Origin: Sporobolomyces roseus
Lineage: Eukaryota > Basidiomycota > Microbotryomycetes > Sporidiobolales > Sporidiobolaceae
Length of the DNA stretch: 64,000 nt
Direction: 5' to 3'
Assembly (NCBI GenBank): GCA_016617785.1
Contig: JADILM010000001.1
Location: forward strand, 992,001 to 1,056,000
In this document: positions 11,503 through 27,766 of the stretch, in pieces
Numbering within the stretch: the stretch's first letter is position 1
Layout: the number at the start of each line of letters is the position of its first letter
Position numbers and translations under genes: made by a program
Notes under the pieces: generated by a model
What the model was told of the DNA's origin: nothing
Seen by the model: the letters and a program-made list of their open reading frames with translations, nothing else
The model's database searches: none

Positions 11503-11630
11503 TGAAACGGAACAGTCAGATCAATTTGATTGAATGTTGCAAAGCTTTCTCCTCGCAACTCATTGGCGACTTGCCCGAGTGGTTATGGGGCTACGTGAAT
11601 GGCGCTTGTGCATCGAGTAGTGAACGCTCA
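11503..11630 (+). repeat. Inverted repeat, arm 2, with tRNA relic
   Basis: Homologous to arm 1 in opposite orientation, about 1.6 kb away. The flank and the first half of the tRNA (from 11565, GGCGACTTGCCCGAGTGG) are preserved. The anticodon region is altered, and the T-arm/B-box sequence GTTCGAAC is gone. It is a tRNA pseudogene rather than a working copy. Confidence 0.65.
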
Positions 11631-12315
11631 GAATGAGTAGAGAGCGCAATCGGCGAGAGTCGGGTTTGAGCTGTTGCGAAGATTCGAAGATTCGAAGCAG
11701 CTACTGCACAAAACTAGGCCTCACTTCGACTAGGTGTACAGGAGGTGTTCGGAGAGCACTCTGATGCGGACTTCGAGGTAGATTGCTCAGCTAGATTGGG
11801 CGTGCGAAGTGCCAAAACCTCGACACTTTCGAAAATTCGATCTGATTCGCTCTCACCACTTCTTACGAGTTTCTGGATTGGTGATTCGCATCACATGGGA
11901 GTCAGAGAGAGAAGCAGACGCATAGAGGGAAGCGGACGAGCCACAGAGTGCAACGGAACAAGTTGGAAAATCGGCGAAAGTGGCGAAAGTCGTGATCCTT
12001 CGCTTAGAGCTGGAGAAACCTGATCTCGAGAGAGTCGACAAAGCGGACAAAAGATAATAGAGGTGGTGAGAAAGGGAACGAAAGAAAAGATTCTTTCACA
12101 TTCTGCGAACTTGTGCGAATGTCGATCGAAATCCCGCGCCTCTTCTCTCTCTCTCTCCTTCTCTTCACTTTTCCCCCGCTTCATTTCACCTTTTCGTGAG
12201 TTCTACCTCTAGACTAGATCCCTAGTCCTACTTACTGACTCTATTCCTCACTCTCGTCCTCTCTAAACCTCGGCTCCCCCCCCACTTCTACTTCGTCACA
12301 CTCTCTTCCTCTCCC

Positions 12316-12323
12316 TATATTTT
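12316..12323 (+). promoter_or_regulatory. Putative TATA element of the polyubiquitin gene
   Basis: TATATTTT lies in a pyrimidine-rich stretch about 60 bp before a probable leader intron and about 205 bp before the start codon. Its position suits a strongly expressed, stress-responsive gene such as polyubiquitin. It was assigned by pattern only. Confidence 0.4.
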
Positions 12324-12372
12324 CAACCACCCGATCTCGCTCCGATCTCACTCTCAATCTATTCAGCAATAA

Positions 12373-12500
12373 GTGAGTCTCCCTCTCACACCCCAAGGCG
12401 AGTTGCCACTGTTGTCGGAATCGCTCGCTCCTCGCCTCCTCCTCAAAGTCATCATCCTTTGTTTACTTTGCTGACTTCAGCTCGCTTGCTTCTGTAACAG
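12373..12500 (+). other. Probable 5' UTR intron of polyubiquitin
   Basis: A GTGAGT donor at 12373 and a TCTGTAACAG acceptor ending at 12500 bracket a pyrimidine-rich stretch with a plausible CTGAC branch site (about 12468). The start codon follows 27 nt downstream. Leader introns are common in highly expressed basidiomycete genes. Transcript evidence would settle it. Confidence 0.5.
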
Positions 12501-12527
12501 ATCCACATATCTTCAGCACTCTCCATC

Positions 12528-14162
<1,635 letters not shown>

Positions 14163-14720
14163 CTACTCGTAATCGACCTGAGCATCGTCGTCGATATCTA
14201 AATCTCGTTTCCAGTATCCTCCTCTTCCGTATCCCCATCCCCTTCCCCTTCCATACCCCCATCCTCTCCCGTAACCATATCCCCTTCCGTAACCGTAACC
14301 ATATCCTCCTCCGTATCCACCTCCTCCGTAGAAACCATCTGCATCGACATCCCTCTTGTTCAATTCCAAGTCGGAAGATTCGACGATTTCATCCCTTTTC
14401 GAAGGAGTAGATTCTTCGTAAGGTCGGTATCCTCCTCCTCCCCAACGACGACATTCGTACCTCCAAGGTTGCCAACGACAGTAGGGAGGTCGGTAAGGAG
14501 GGTACCAAGGTCGACCAGGAGGACGATAAGGAGGATAGAAAGGTGCGTTGGGTTCAATTTTGTCACTTTGAGGGATTGAAGGAGTTGAATCGGGAGTGGT
14601 AGTAGTAGGGTTTACATCGCGTTGATCGAGAGAGTTAAGAGAAGATTCAGGTGAGACTGCGAGAGAGAGTGCAGTAGGAACGAGGAAGAGGAGAGAGATT
14701 GCGATCTTGGAGAAGTGCAT
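14163..14720 (-). CDS. Secreted Kex2-type proprotein with Pro/Tyr/Arg-rich and Gly/Tyr-rich modules (copy A)
   Basis: An intronless frame of 185 residues starting at ATG 14720. Residues 1-21 form a clean signal peptide (MHFSKIAISLLFLVPTALSL). A Ser/Thr-rich propeptide follows to about 57. Residues 60-102 are rich in Pro, Tyr, Arg and Trp (YPPYRPPGRPWYPPYRPPY), with two Cys at 81 and 90. Lys-Arg sites occur at 108-109, 122-123 and 171-172, each followed by Asp. The segment 124-170 is a Gly/Tyr/Arg/Trp repeat (GYGYGRG, GWGYGRG). The C-terminus is acidic. This organisation suits Golgi Kex2 cleavage into several peptides. The cationic aromatic modules recall antimicrobial or wall-binding peptides, but that is inference and no family is recognised. 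Copy B at 47167 has a nearly identical mature region. Confidence 0.8.
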   Translation of the reverse strand: MHFSKIAISLLFLVPTALSLAVSPESSLNSLDQRDVNPTTTTPDSTPSIPQSDKIEPNAPFYPPYRPPGRPWYPPYRPPYCRWQPWRYECRRWGGGGYRPYEESTPSKRDEIVESSDLELNKRDVDADGFYGGGGYGGGYGYGYGRGYGYGRGWGYGRGRGWGYGRGGYWKRDLDIDDDAQVDYE

Positions 14721-15343
14721 CTTCGTTGAAGCTGTCGACGAGGGGGAGGAATAGTCAGTATCTACTTTATGGGAGAAGAGTGAGAGACATACAGATTGAG
14801 TACAAGGAGTGAGAGGTGATAAGTTGAGATGAGGGAGGAGAGGGAGGGAGAAAGTGAGAGGAAGGAAGGAAAGAGAGGAAAGCAGAGGCAATCGGTTTTG
14901 AGAGCGAAGTGGAGGTTGCTGAGAAAGAGAGATCCAAAATCGGAGGAAACGGAGAATCGGCTAAAGGAGAGTGCTACGTCGCACCAACCCAAAATCGCCC
15001 CTACTACTTTCGCTGGCAGCATGACCCACTCCCAAGCCTCTATTGTAATCACTGAAGGTCTGGGCGGGACTAGGAGAGAAAGGAGCGAAAGAAATCGAGA
15101 AAGGAAAGGAAAGAGAGCGACTCTTGAGCCGTCAGCAACTCCTACTTAGTCGTAACGTTCCCTTATTTCAACCTAGCGATCTTAATGGTCCTTCGTATCG
15201 TTGTGAGCTATCCGGCGAGAGAAAGGAGAGAGTTTGTGAAGCGAGAGATAGGGAAAAGTGCTTAGCTTGTACTCTCTCCACCCTCTCTAGCTCTCCAGCG
15301 ACAGTAAGTGATCACAGAGTACCTTGCAGAAGTGATTATATAT
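14721..15343. promoter_or_regulatory. Region between proprotein copy A and isoleucyl-tRNA synthetase
   Basis: No gene is seen. It is the promoter/leader of copy A (minus strand) and the 3' flank of the synthetase. The part next to copy A is very pyrimidine-rich on the coding strand. It is only weakly similar to the region upstream of copy B (TCAATCTGT and GTGCGACG motifs), so the two promoters have diverged while the genes have not. Confidence 0.5.
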
Positions 15344-18300
15344 CTATGCTCTAACGAGAGTGAGTACAACCTTGTCCTCACCGATTTCTTGCTCCTCCTC
15401 GATGATGACTTCCCTTCCCTCTGCTTTCAATTCCTTCTTGTCCATGAGAGCCCTCTTGAGAACCTTGACAATGACATCCATTCCACCCTCGATGATTTGC
15501 TGAAGCTCAGCCGAGCATCCAGAGTAGTAAACATCGATATCATCCGTTGCGAATAATCCAGCCTTCTTTCGAAGTCGTTGCACTCGGTTGATAACTTCTC
15601 GTGCAGCTCCTTCTTGTTCGAGTTCAGGTCGACGGAGAACATCGAGGAGTACGACGACATCGTTGTTGGTGTTCGTTTCGTAGTGAGGTCCTCCTTCGAC
15701 TCGAGTCGGAAGTTCGACATATCGAGTAGCGGTAAGGTCTCCCTTTGCGAGTTCGATACCATCGACCGTGATCTTTCCAGTCGAGAGGTAAGCCTTGACA
15801 TCCTCTGACGAGACGTTGGGGAGAGCCTTCTTGACGCGAGCGAGATCCTTTCGAAGCTTGCGACCGAGAACAGTGTAATCAGCATCGGCGCGGAACTTGA
15901 TACCGCATCGAGCTTCGTCGGTGGTGAAGACGACGGTTCGGACGTTGAGCTCTTGTTCGACGTAGGTGAGGAGGGATTTGACATCGTCGAGGTACTCTTG
16001 CGAAGGGTGGAAGACAACCAATTCGGCGAGGGGAGTCTTTGGAAAGTCCATTGATGTCAGCTATCGAGTACTGCGTGTAAGCGGACAAAGAGAGCATACC
16101 TTGAGAGGAACGACCATACGTTCTCGAGTAGTTCGACCGAGTTCGATGACAGCTTGCAATCGAGATACTTGACGTTCGATAGTCGTGTCGAAGTACTCTT
16201 CTCGTGCTTGAGGGAAGGGAAGGAAGTGAAGAGATCGGACATCATCTCCGACACCGAGGTTGGAGATGTCGGCAGGGAAGAATGGTCGAAGTCCTTGGTA
16301 GATGTTTTCGGTAAGGAAAGGAGTGAAGGCTGAAAGGGTTCGGACAAGGGTGAAGAGGGTTTCGAAGAGGGTGTTGAGAGCGTGAGTAGTATCTTCGAGA
16401 CCGTTCTCTCCCTTGAGTCGTCGTCGGTTGAATCGAATGTACCAATTTGTGAGTTCATCGATGAGGTTGAGCATTTGTGCGACGACAGTGTATAGTCGGT
16501 AAGCTGATCATGAGAGTGAGAGAACAATCAGCAGCTGAATGTGAGGGCGAGCAACGAGGAGGAAGTTGTGAACTTACCCTCCATCTCGGTTTTGACGAGC
16601 TGAATAAGGGTTTGACACCTTGCGAGAATCCATCGATCCATGACATTGGTACTGCCGAGACTCTTGGGATCGTATTTGAAGTCGACACCTTGATCCTTCT
16701 TGAGGAGGGCGGCTTGTCCGAGGAAGAATCGGTAAGAGTTGAGAAGAGGAAGGAGAACGTGAGAGACGACATCCTTGACACCTTCCTCCTTGAATCGGAG
16801 GGAGTCGCCACGGACGACAGGAGAGTTGATCAAGAAGAGTCGAAGAGCGTCGGCACCATATCGGTCGACGATCAAGTTTGGATCAGGGTAGTTCTTGAGA
16901 GATTTCGACATCTTCTTTCCGTCGGCAGCGAGAACGTGACCACAGACGATGAGGTTCTTCCAGGGAGCGGTGTTGAAGAGGTGGGACGAGAGAACGAGGA
17001 GAGTGTAGAACCATCCTCGAGTTTGATCCATAGCTTCCGAGATGAAGTCGGCCGGGAACGATTTCTCGAACTTCTCCTTGTTCTCGAAGGGGTAGTGGAC
17101 TTGAGCGTAGGGCATACTGGATCACGCTCATTATCAGCTTTCGAGCTCGTTCAAAGTACGAGAAAGGATTACTCACCTTCCCGACTCGAACCAACAATCG
17201 AATACTTCCTCGACACGCTTGAGGTCACCTTTACCTTGCTTGCTAGGGATAGTGATGTGATCGATCTTGTCTCGGTGAAGATCGGTGATACCCTTGACGC
17301 CAGAGAGTTCCTCGAGTTGTTCGATCGAAGAGATGCAGACAATCTGTTTCCGAGTGAACGATTAGTTTCTGTCTCGATAAAAGGGAAGTATCGGAGCGAG
17401 GGCATACCTCTTGATAGTCTTCACTAGCCCACAAAGGTAGAGGGGTACCCCAGTACCTGTTCCTCGAAACGTTCCAATCCCGAGCGTTCTCCAACCAATT
17501 TTGGAATCGGTTCTCTCCAACTGAAGCGGGAACCCAGCGAGTCTCCGAGTTATTCTTGACGAGCTCAGATTGATGACCTTGTACACGAATGAACCAAACG
17601 GGGATAGCTCGGTAGATGAGAGGAGTTCCGGATCTAGATCGAGCAAACAAGGGAATCAGCGAACCGTCGACATATGGGAATGGAGAGAAAGGAGACTGAC
17701 CTCCAGCAGAAGGGGTAAGAGTGAGTGAGTGTGGTGGCGACGATGACTTTTCCGAGGTTCTTGAGATGCTTGACGATGTTCTTGTCGGCTTCCTGTAGGA
17801 GTTGGGAACAAACATTGATCAGAAAGCGCGTCATGAATTGAGAAGTAGAAGCTGACTTGCCTTGACGTATTGACCAACGAAATCAGGAACCTCATCGGTG
17901 TAGATACCTTTCTCGTCGATGGGGCAAGGAGGCATCTCTTCCTTTCCAACGATACCCTCTCGAACGGCGATACGGTGATCGTCGTCACCGAAAGCGGGAG
18001 CTTGGTGAACGATACCGGTACCGGAAGTGTCGGTAACATAAGTGTCGGAGATGACCTTGAAGGCTCGGTCGGCGTACTGTTACAAAGGTGAAGTCGAGAA
18101 CAGATCAGCATCATCTCTCGGCGAATAGAACGACAATGTAGCTCACCTTTTCCTTGAAGTAATCGAAGAGGGGTTCATACTTGATGCCAACGAGATCTTT
18201 ACCCTTGTAAGTTTCCAAAACTTCGTACTTCTTCTCCTTCTTCGCCTTTGCTGCATCTTTGTAGAGGGTAGAAAGGAGTTTGTCGCAGAGGATAAAGTTG

Positions 18301-19263
18301 GTGTCGCGCTCTTTGTCGTGGATTTTGATGTAGGTGAATTCGGGGTGAACACAGAGAGCGAGATTGGTAGGGAGGGTCCAGGGAGTGGTCGTCCAGGCGA
18401 GGAGAGCGGTAGAAGGGTCGTTGATAAGTTTGAAAGCGATGGTGACTATTTCAACGAGGCGAGTCAGCGTCAAGAAGTTTCAGAGAATAACAAGCGAGAG
18501 AGGTTGCTCACCAGCAGGATCTTGAACATCCTTGTACGCTTGACCAGCCTCGAAGTTGGACAAAGGAGTAGTACAACCAGTAGTGTAAGGCATGACCTTC
18601 AATCCACGGTAAACCAAATCCTTGTTCCATAACTGTCCAAAGACCCACCACACACTCTCCATATAACTCGTGTTGAGGGTCTTGTAATCGTTGTCGAAAT
18701 CGATCCATCGTCCCAACCGCTCGACGGTCCTCCTCCATTCCGAAGAGTATCGCATGACGATAGCGCGACATTCAGCGTTATACTTGTCGATACCCATTTC
18801 CATAACATCAGCTTTCGAGGTGATTCCGAGTTTTTTGTCAATCTCGTGCTCGACGGGAAGACCGTGAGTATCCCATCCGAATCTTCGCTCGACGTAGAAT
18901 CCATTCGAGTGAGCGAAACGAGTGACGATATCCTAACGAGAATGCGAAACGGAAATGTCAGATTCTGCTCTTAGATTTCCCTTCTGCAACAGGCCGCTTC
19001 CTCGCCCGAGTCAGAGATAAAAAGACTGAGTAGCTCACCTTTACGGTACCCATGAGAATGTGTCCGTGATGAGGGAGACCAGTTGCGAAAGGAGGACCAT
19101 CGTAGAAAGAGTATTGAGGACGACCTTCCGACTGTCTGATGGATTCTTGGAATGCATCAATGTCCTTCCAGAATTCGAGTACTTTCTCTTCTTCTTTAGG
19201 GAAGGAGAAGGAGTTTGAGAGGTCGTGATCTGGGAAGAGAGCGTTTGGGTTTAAAGCGGGCAT
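15344..19263 (-). CDS. ILS1: Isoleucyl-tRNA synthetase, cytoplasmic
   Basis: Class I aminoacyl-tRNA synthetase charging tRNA-Ile. The start is ATG 19263. I read ten exons: 19039-19263, 18512-18932, 18147-18445, 17861-18076, 17701-17792, 17408-17633, 17177-17343, 16578-17116, 16100-16503 and 15344-16060. All join in phase to give 1101 residues, normal for fungal cytosolic IleRS. Signatures in order: the HIGH-type motif PHHGHILMG (about residues 64-72), the editing-domain stretch [11 protein letters not shown], the CWFESG segment, the KMSKS motif in [13 protein letters not shown], then the anticodon-binding domain. No mitochondrial presequence is seen. The fourth intron uses a GC donor (AAG|GCAAGT). 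It is divergently arranged with the O-methyltransferase. Confidence 0.96.
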
Positions 19264-19749
19264 ATTGAGGGGTAGGTAGAAGGGTGAGGAGGGTAAGAGA
19301 GGAGCTGTAGGTGGCTTATGCAATGAATTGCGCCTTTTTGTGATGTACTCTTGAGGAGGGAGAGCGGGGTAGAGTTGATGAAAAGGAGGAAAGGAAAGGA
19401 AAGGAGCGAGGACTTGATCCGCTTCGACGATGAGCTGGACTGGAGTTGACGTCTGTCCTAGTGTCGAATATGCTACCTCGTGACAAGAAGCGAACTGGTG
19501 AGATGCAAGGTCGTTTGACTCGCAAATTCTCTTTGGACTTTTTCGAAGAGCGATTACAAATGCCTCTCCTTTACCCTCTACCTGACTCATTTGACTCAAC
19601 TTAGATCCAGTATATCTGCCCAACCGCTTCGAGATTCATCGTTTCGTTCGTCAAGAACTCTTTCCTCCTTTTCCTTTCCTCGCTCTTTCTCTTCCCCCAC
19701 CGACACTCCCGTACAATCACTCTCACAAGCAGGATTGACTGCTCTCACG
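19264..19749. promoter_or_regulatory. Bidirectional promoter between IleRS and O-methyltransferase
   Basis: The two divergent start codons are separated by 486 bp. The right part (about 19600-19749) can be read in frame with the methyltransferase as a Ser/Arg-rich stretch resembling a mitochondrial presequence, but no in-frame ATG precedes it. It is therefore left as leader sequence. Confidence 0.5.
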
Positions 19750-21077
19750 ATGCCGACCTATGTCACCACGAACGCAGGAGGAACCCCTCAAACTCGACTG
19801 TCTTCTCTCCTCGAATCGTCGCTTTCTTCCCTCGATGAATCCTCTCCTGCCTATGCTTCATTGCAGGAAGCCTACAAACTATCGACAGGACAAGAAGAGT
19901 ACCTCGAGAAGATGACTGGGGATCTGATCGTACCGAATACTCATGGCGTGAAGAAGGAAGAAGTCGAGAAAGTTTGGATTGAATTGTTGCGAAAGACGGA
20001 AGAAACTGATTGGAAGCGGTTGAAAGAGGAAGGGAAGACTACCTGGGAGTTGAGTGTTGGAATGGTGAGCTCCTGTTTCTCCTACCAACCTCTCGCTAGA
20101 GACCAAGGAATCTTGAAGAGACGTCATGCGAAAGTGACTCCCCTTGACCTGCTGTAGCTGTACTGACATTCTTGTCGCTCTCAGTGCTCTGGAGCATACG
20201 AAGCAGTCGTACTACAGCAACTTGCCCTGATGCTCAAACCAAAGAATATCCTCGAAATCGGAGTTTTCACCGGAACTGCTACTCTCGCCCTCGCTCTCCT
20301 TCCCTCAGTCGAGCACATCACTGCCCTCGACATCGAACCTTTTCTCGTCGGATTCGTCAAACCTGCGTGGGACACCGCCGCAATCTCGTCAAAGATCGAT
20401 TTCCGAATAGCACCAGCTCTCGACTCTCTCAAACAGCTTGCAGCAGAGAGTCATCCGGGCTTCGATATGGTGTTCATCGATGCTGACAAGCCGGTATATA
20501 GAGGCTATGTCGAGCAAGTCTTGCAGAGAGGACTGCTGAAAGAAGGAGGAGTGATTCTTGCGGTTCGTTCGCTTCTCCTCCTTTCGCATCGAGATCGCCC
20601 TTATCGAAGTCGTCTCCTCCCTCATATGTAGGACAACACACTCTATAAGGTGAACTGTCGTTCCCCTCAACGATTGAGCATCGCCGCTCTCCTCCTTCCC
20701 GCTTCATCCCTCGTCCTCTGCTTCTCATCGACCGCTCTAGCGACTAACATTTGTTCGGCTTTCCCACTCAGGGCTATCCTTGGTCTCCGCCATCCGACTC
20801 CACGACCTATTCGACGAGTGCAGGAACGAACAACCAATTGAAGCAAGAAGCTGCTCACGGAATCCATTCGTAAGCTCCGCTTTTTCTGTTCGCCCTGTCT
20901 CCACCTATATCCGTCCGCCGTTCTCGTCTCACTGAGCTTGCACGCCGGATGTGTCTGTACGCAAACTGACGACTCTGTCAATGCAGGTTCAACGAGTTTG
21001 TTCGAAATCACGAAGACCTCGAAGTTTGTGTTTTACCAATTCGAGATGGAATCTCTGTCATTCGCCGCAAGATCTAG
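19750..21077 (+). CDS. SAM-dependent O-methyltransferase, CCoAOMT/COMT-like family
   Basis: Methyltransferase family 3, the catechol / caffeoyl-CoA O-methyltransferase-like group, which uses S-adenosylmethionine and usually a divalent metal. The exons are 19750-20064, 20185-20562, 20632-20649 (18 nt), 20772-20869 and 20987-21077, giving 299 residues. SAM-binding motif I is ILEIGVFTGTATLALA. The metal/substrate-binding stretch is DMVFIDADK. The short exon supplies DNTLYK, matching the family's DNTLW(K/R)G, and the C-terminus FNEFVRNHEDLEVCVLPIRDGISV matches the family end. The physiological substrate cannot be told from sequence. The donor after ILA (GTTCGT) is weak but the frame requires it. 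Confidence 0.88.
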
Positions 21078-21413
21078 CGGAACCCGCTCTATGGATACTG
21101 TACATTAGTGGCATTGCATCGTCGTACTGCATCGAATACAGTCTTGCTCGAGCGCTTGTTCCGAGAGTTTTCGAAATTTTCAAGTCCATCTCGGGAAGCT
21201 TGGAGAGCGGGCTCGTCTGGTTCAGACTTGCGTCGTATATTCGTGTAGATGTCGCAAAAAGTCAAGGATGCAAGCCGAGAGATTTTCTCGGAACCTGTCC
21301 AAGGCGTGATTTTTCACTTCAATTTTTTTTGGTGGACTCCGCAAGAACGATCTGCGAACACCCTCTTTCTCCTCCCTCTTCACCTCTTCACTTGTTCCAC
21401 TCATCTATACATA
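21078..21413 (+). promoter_or_regulatory. Upstream region of ATP sulfurylase
   Basis: No gene is seen. A pyrimidine-rich stretch (about 21350-21410) directly precedes the ATG. No sulfur-regulatory site could be identified with confidence by eye. Confidence 0.4.
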
Positions 21414-25305
<3,892 letters not shown>

Positions 25306-25461
25306 GCACTTCGAGGTGATTCGAGTGATCGAAGTGACAAGTTTGAGATCAACTTCTCGAAGCGAAATCGGTTCAGGACTCTCCTTCTTCCACTTCACTC
25401 ACTCCATCCACCGACTATTCTATTCAGCTAGATCAGCTTGTGCTCAACAAGGCAGGACAAG

Positions 25462-27766
25462 ATGAGCGATCGCAAGCGTCCGAACGTGTTTGGAGATCAA
25501 GATCCTCTCAATGGTTCACCAAACGCTAAGAAACTCAAAGGGTGAGTCTTCCTTCTCCCTATAGATACTACAAGGGCTACAGGGACCCAATGTGAAACGG
25601 TAGTCCCGCTTGTGGCGCGAGTCGATAGTTCACTGACTCCCTTCTCTTTCCCCTCCACTCACATTCCCACTCAATAGAAATGCTGTAAGCCTCCTTCGTA
25701 GACTCTATCTAAGTACATATGAAGCTGACGCCATCGAATGAATAGCCCGCTGCACCTTCATTCAAGCCAACTCCAATCGTTCCCACCTCTCTCCCTCCAA
25801 ATCCCGCTTCTCTCCCCGTCGACATCGCAGCGAAACAAGCAGAGATTCGAGCAAAGCTTGCCGCAATGAAGGCAAAGCTACCTGGATTAGCCGGTCCACC
25901 AGGAGCAGCAGGCTCAGCTTCCCCTTCTCCCGCTCCTCCACCTCCAACCTCTTCTCGACCAAACCTTCCTCCAGTCCCCGGATTACCGAAACCGAATCTC
26001 GACCCCGAGCTGGCGAGAAAGATCGCAGAGGCAAAGAGAAAGGTTGAAGAGATGGCAGCGAGGAATCAGGCGGCGAAAACTAAAGTCAACCCTTACCTCG
26101 TGAGTTCCCTCGAGCTAGTCTTGCCTTGCAGCATGGAGCATTCACTGACGACCCGATCTCATCTCGCTACTGCAGTCTGCTAGCTTTCAAGGTCGCGAGA
26201 AAGAACCAGCGATCGACCCAAGTATCGCTGCTCGAGGTGGACTTTCGATGGCTGCTCACCCGCTCTTAATGGGCTCGAATGCCCCTGCAGCAGAGCAAAG
26301 CAAGAAGGATCGATACAAGCCTATGGCACCAAAGTTCTCGACTGTCAAGGTATGCTTTCTCGATTCGTTTTTCTCTGCTCTTTTTGACTGAGCCCACGTG
26401 TTAAATTTAGGCCAACTCCCGTCTTCCCGCTCGACCTTCCACCCCTTCCCTTCCTTCGACCTCTGCCGATGCAGGCGCCGACTCGCTAAAAGAGACTCCC
26501 TTCTTCGACACTCGACTTTCTCACACAGGTGCTGGAGTATCTGGAAAGGTTCACATGGGTCGAGGACATGCTCGAAACGGGTTCACATTCAAACAACCTG
26601 GAACATACGTCAAGCAGGGAGAAGCGATCAGGGCAGAGGCGAGAATGGAGGATCTCAAACGAAGGATTACGGAAAGCAGTATGAAAGCTGGATTACAGAG
26701 TGATCTCGAGGATATGGCGAAGAAGGTTCGAAGACCACCTCCACCAGAAGTCGAGTGGTGGGATGAAGCGTACCTACCGGAGAAGAGTTACGATTCGTTG
26801 GATTCTCAAGCACTCGACAAGAACCCTCTCATCTCTCATCTCGTTCAACATCCGATCTCGATTCCAGCACCGACAGAGAAGAACCAAGTCGAACTGAAAC
26901 CACTCTTCTTGACGAAGAAGGAAATGAAAAAGATGAGGAGGATGCGAAGGCAAGCAGAAATGAAAGATAAGCAGGATAGGCAGAAGATGGGTCTCTTACC
27001 ACCGGATCCACCAAAAGGTGAGTCTGCGCTCATCTCTCCTGATTCTGTCGAGTACCTTGATTGACTCTTTATCTTCCGCTCGACAGTCAAAATCTCGAAC
27101 ATGATGCGAGTCCTCACTCAAGACGCTATCGCCGATCCTACGAAAGTCGAAGCTCAGGTACGTCGGGAGATGGCTCAACGAGAGAGGAAACACATCAAGG
27201 AGAACGAAGCTCGAAAGCTCACTTCGGAGGAGAAGAAAGCTAAAACGGAGGAGAAGTATGTCAAGGACGAAGCGAAAGGAATTCAAGCGATCGCGTTCAA
27301 GATACGATACCTCTCGGACCCGTCTCACAAGTTCAAGGTCAAGAAAAACGCGATCGACGATCATCTCACGGGAGTCATTTGTCACAACCCGAAATTCTGT
27401 CTCGTCGTCGTCGAAGGTGGAGCAAAGAGTATCAAACACTATCGTCAACTCATGCTCAATCGAATCAGATGGACCGAAGAATCAGCACCTCGAGCGAACG
27501 ACCCTTCGAAGGACGACTCTCCCGCTCCCGCCGATTCTTCCGATATCCCTCGTCCTGCAGGTCCGTTCAACGAGGAGGAGCCACCACCATCTCTCGCCGA
27601 CAACTACTGCAAGCTCGTTTGGGAGGGTCAACACAGGGAGAGGTTGTTCTCAGAGATCAGGAATGCGAATTGTCCGTCGGAGTCTCATGCGAGGGAGGCA
27701 TTGGGCAAATTGGCCATGTTGTGGGATGTTGCAAAGGTCGAGGAGAAGGATGAATATGAAGATTGA
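25462..27766 (+). CDS. PRP3: U4/U6 small nuclear ribonucleoprotein PRP3
   Basis: Spliceosomal protein of the U4/U6.U5 tri-snRNP that contacts the U4/U6 stem. The start is ATG 25462 (MSDRKRPNVFGDQDPLNG). Exon 1 (25462-25541) is joined through a 7-nt exon (25678-25684) to exon 3 (25746-26099); omitting the 7 nt breaks the frame. Further exons follow to TGA 27766. Diagnostic segments are the Pro-rich N-terminal region, the PPPEVEWWDEAYLP motif, PLFLTKKEMKKMRRMRRQAE, VKISNMMRVLTQDAIADPT and the C-terminal DUF1115 fold (GVICHNPKFCLVVVEGGAKS, LMLNRIRWTEE). The Lys/Arg-rich helix is expected for RNA binding. Confidence 0.93.

Larger units (their letters stand above)
8861..12315. other. Gene-poor island of about 3.4 kb
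   Basis: No protein gene can be supported. The open frames present (up to about 136 codons, minus strand near 11093-11503) have no recognisable domain, no visible intron/exon logic and no counterpart elsewhere in the window. The only interpretable content is a candidate tRNA at 9778-9868 and an inverted decayed copy of that locus at about 11503-11630. The rest looks like diverged non-coding sequence, possibly remnants of old insertions. Confidence 0.5.

Noticed and set aside
11093..11503. 136-codon minus-strand open frame in the gene-poor island
   Set aside because: No domain, no related sequence in the window with an intact frame, and it overlaps the inverted-repeat flank, where the other arm has an early stop.
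16477..17427. 316-codon plus-strand open frame
   Set aside because: Lies entirely antisense to well-supported exons and introns of isoleucyl-tRNA synthetase and has no domain.
19591..19749. Mitochondrial-presequence-like extension of the O-methyltransferase
   Set aside because: The stretch is open and Ser/Arg-rich, but no in-frame ATG precedes it and no upstream splice acceptor could be justified, so ATG 19750 was kept.
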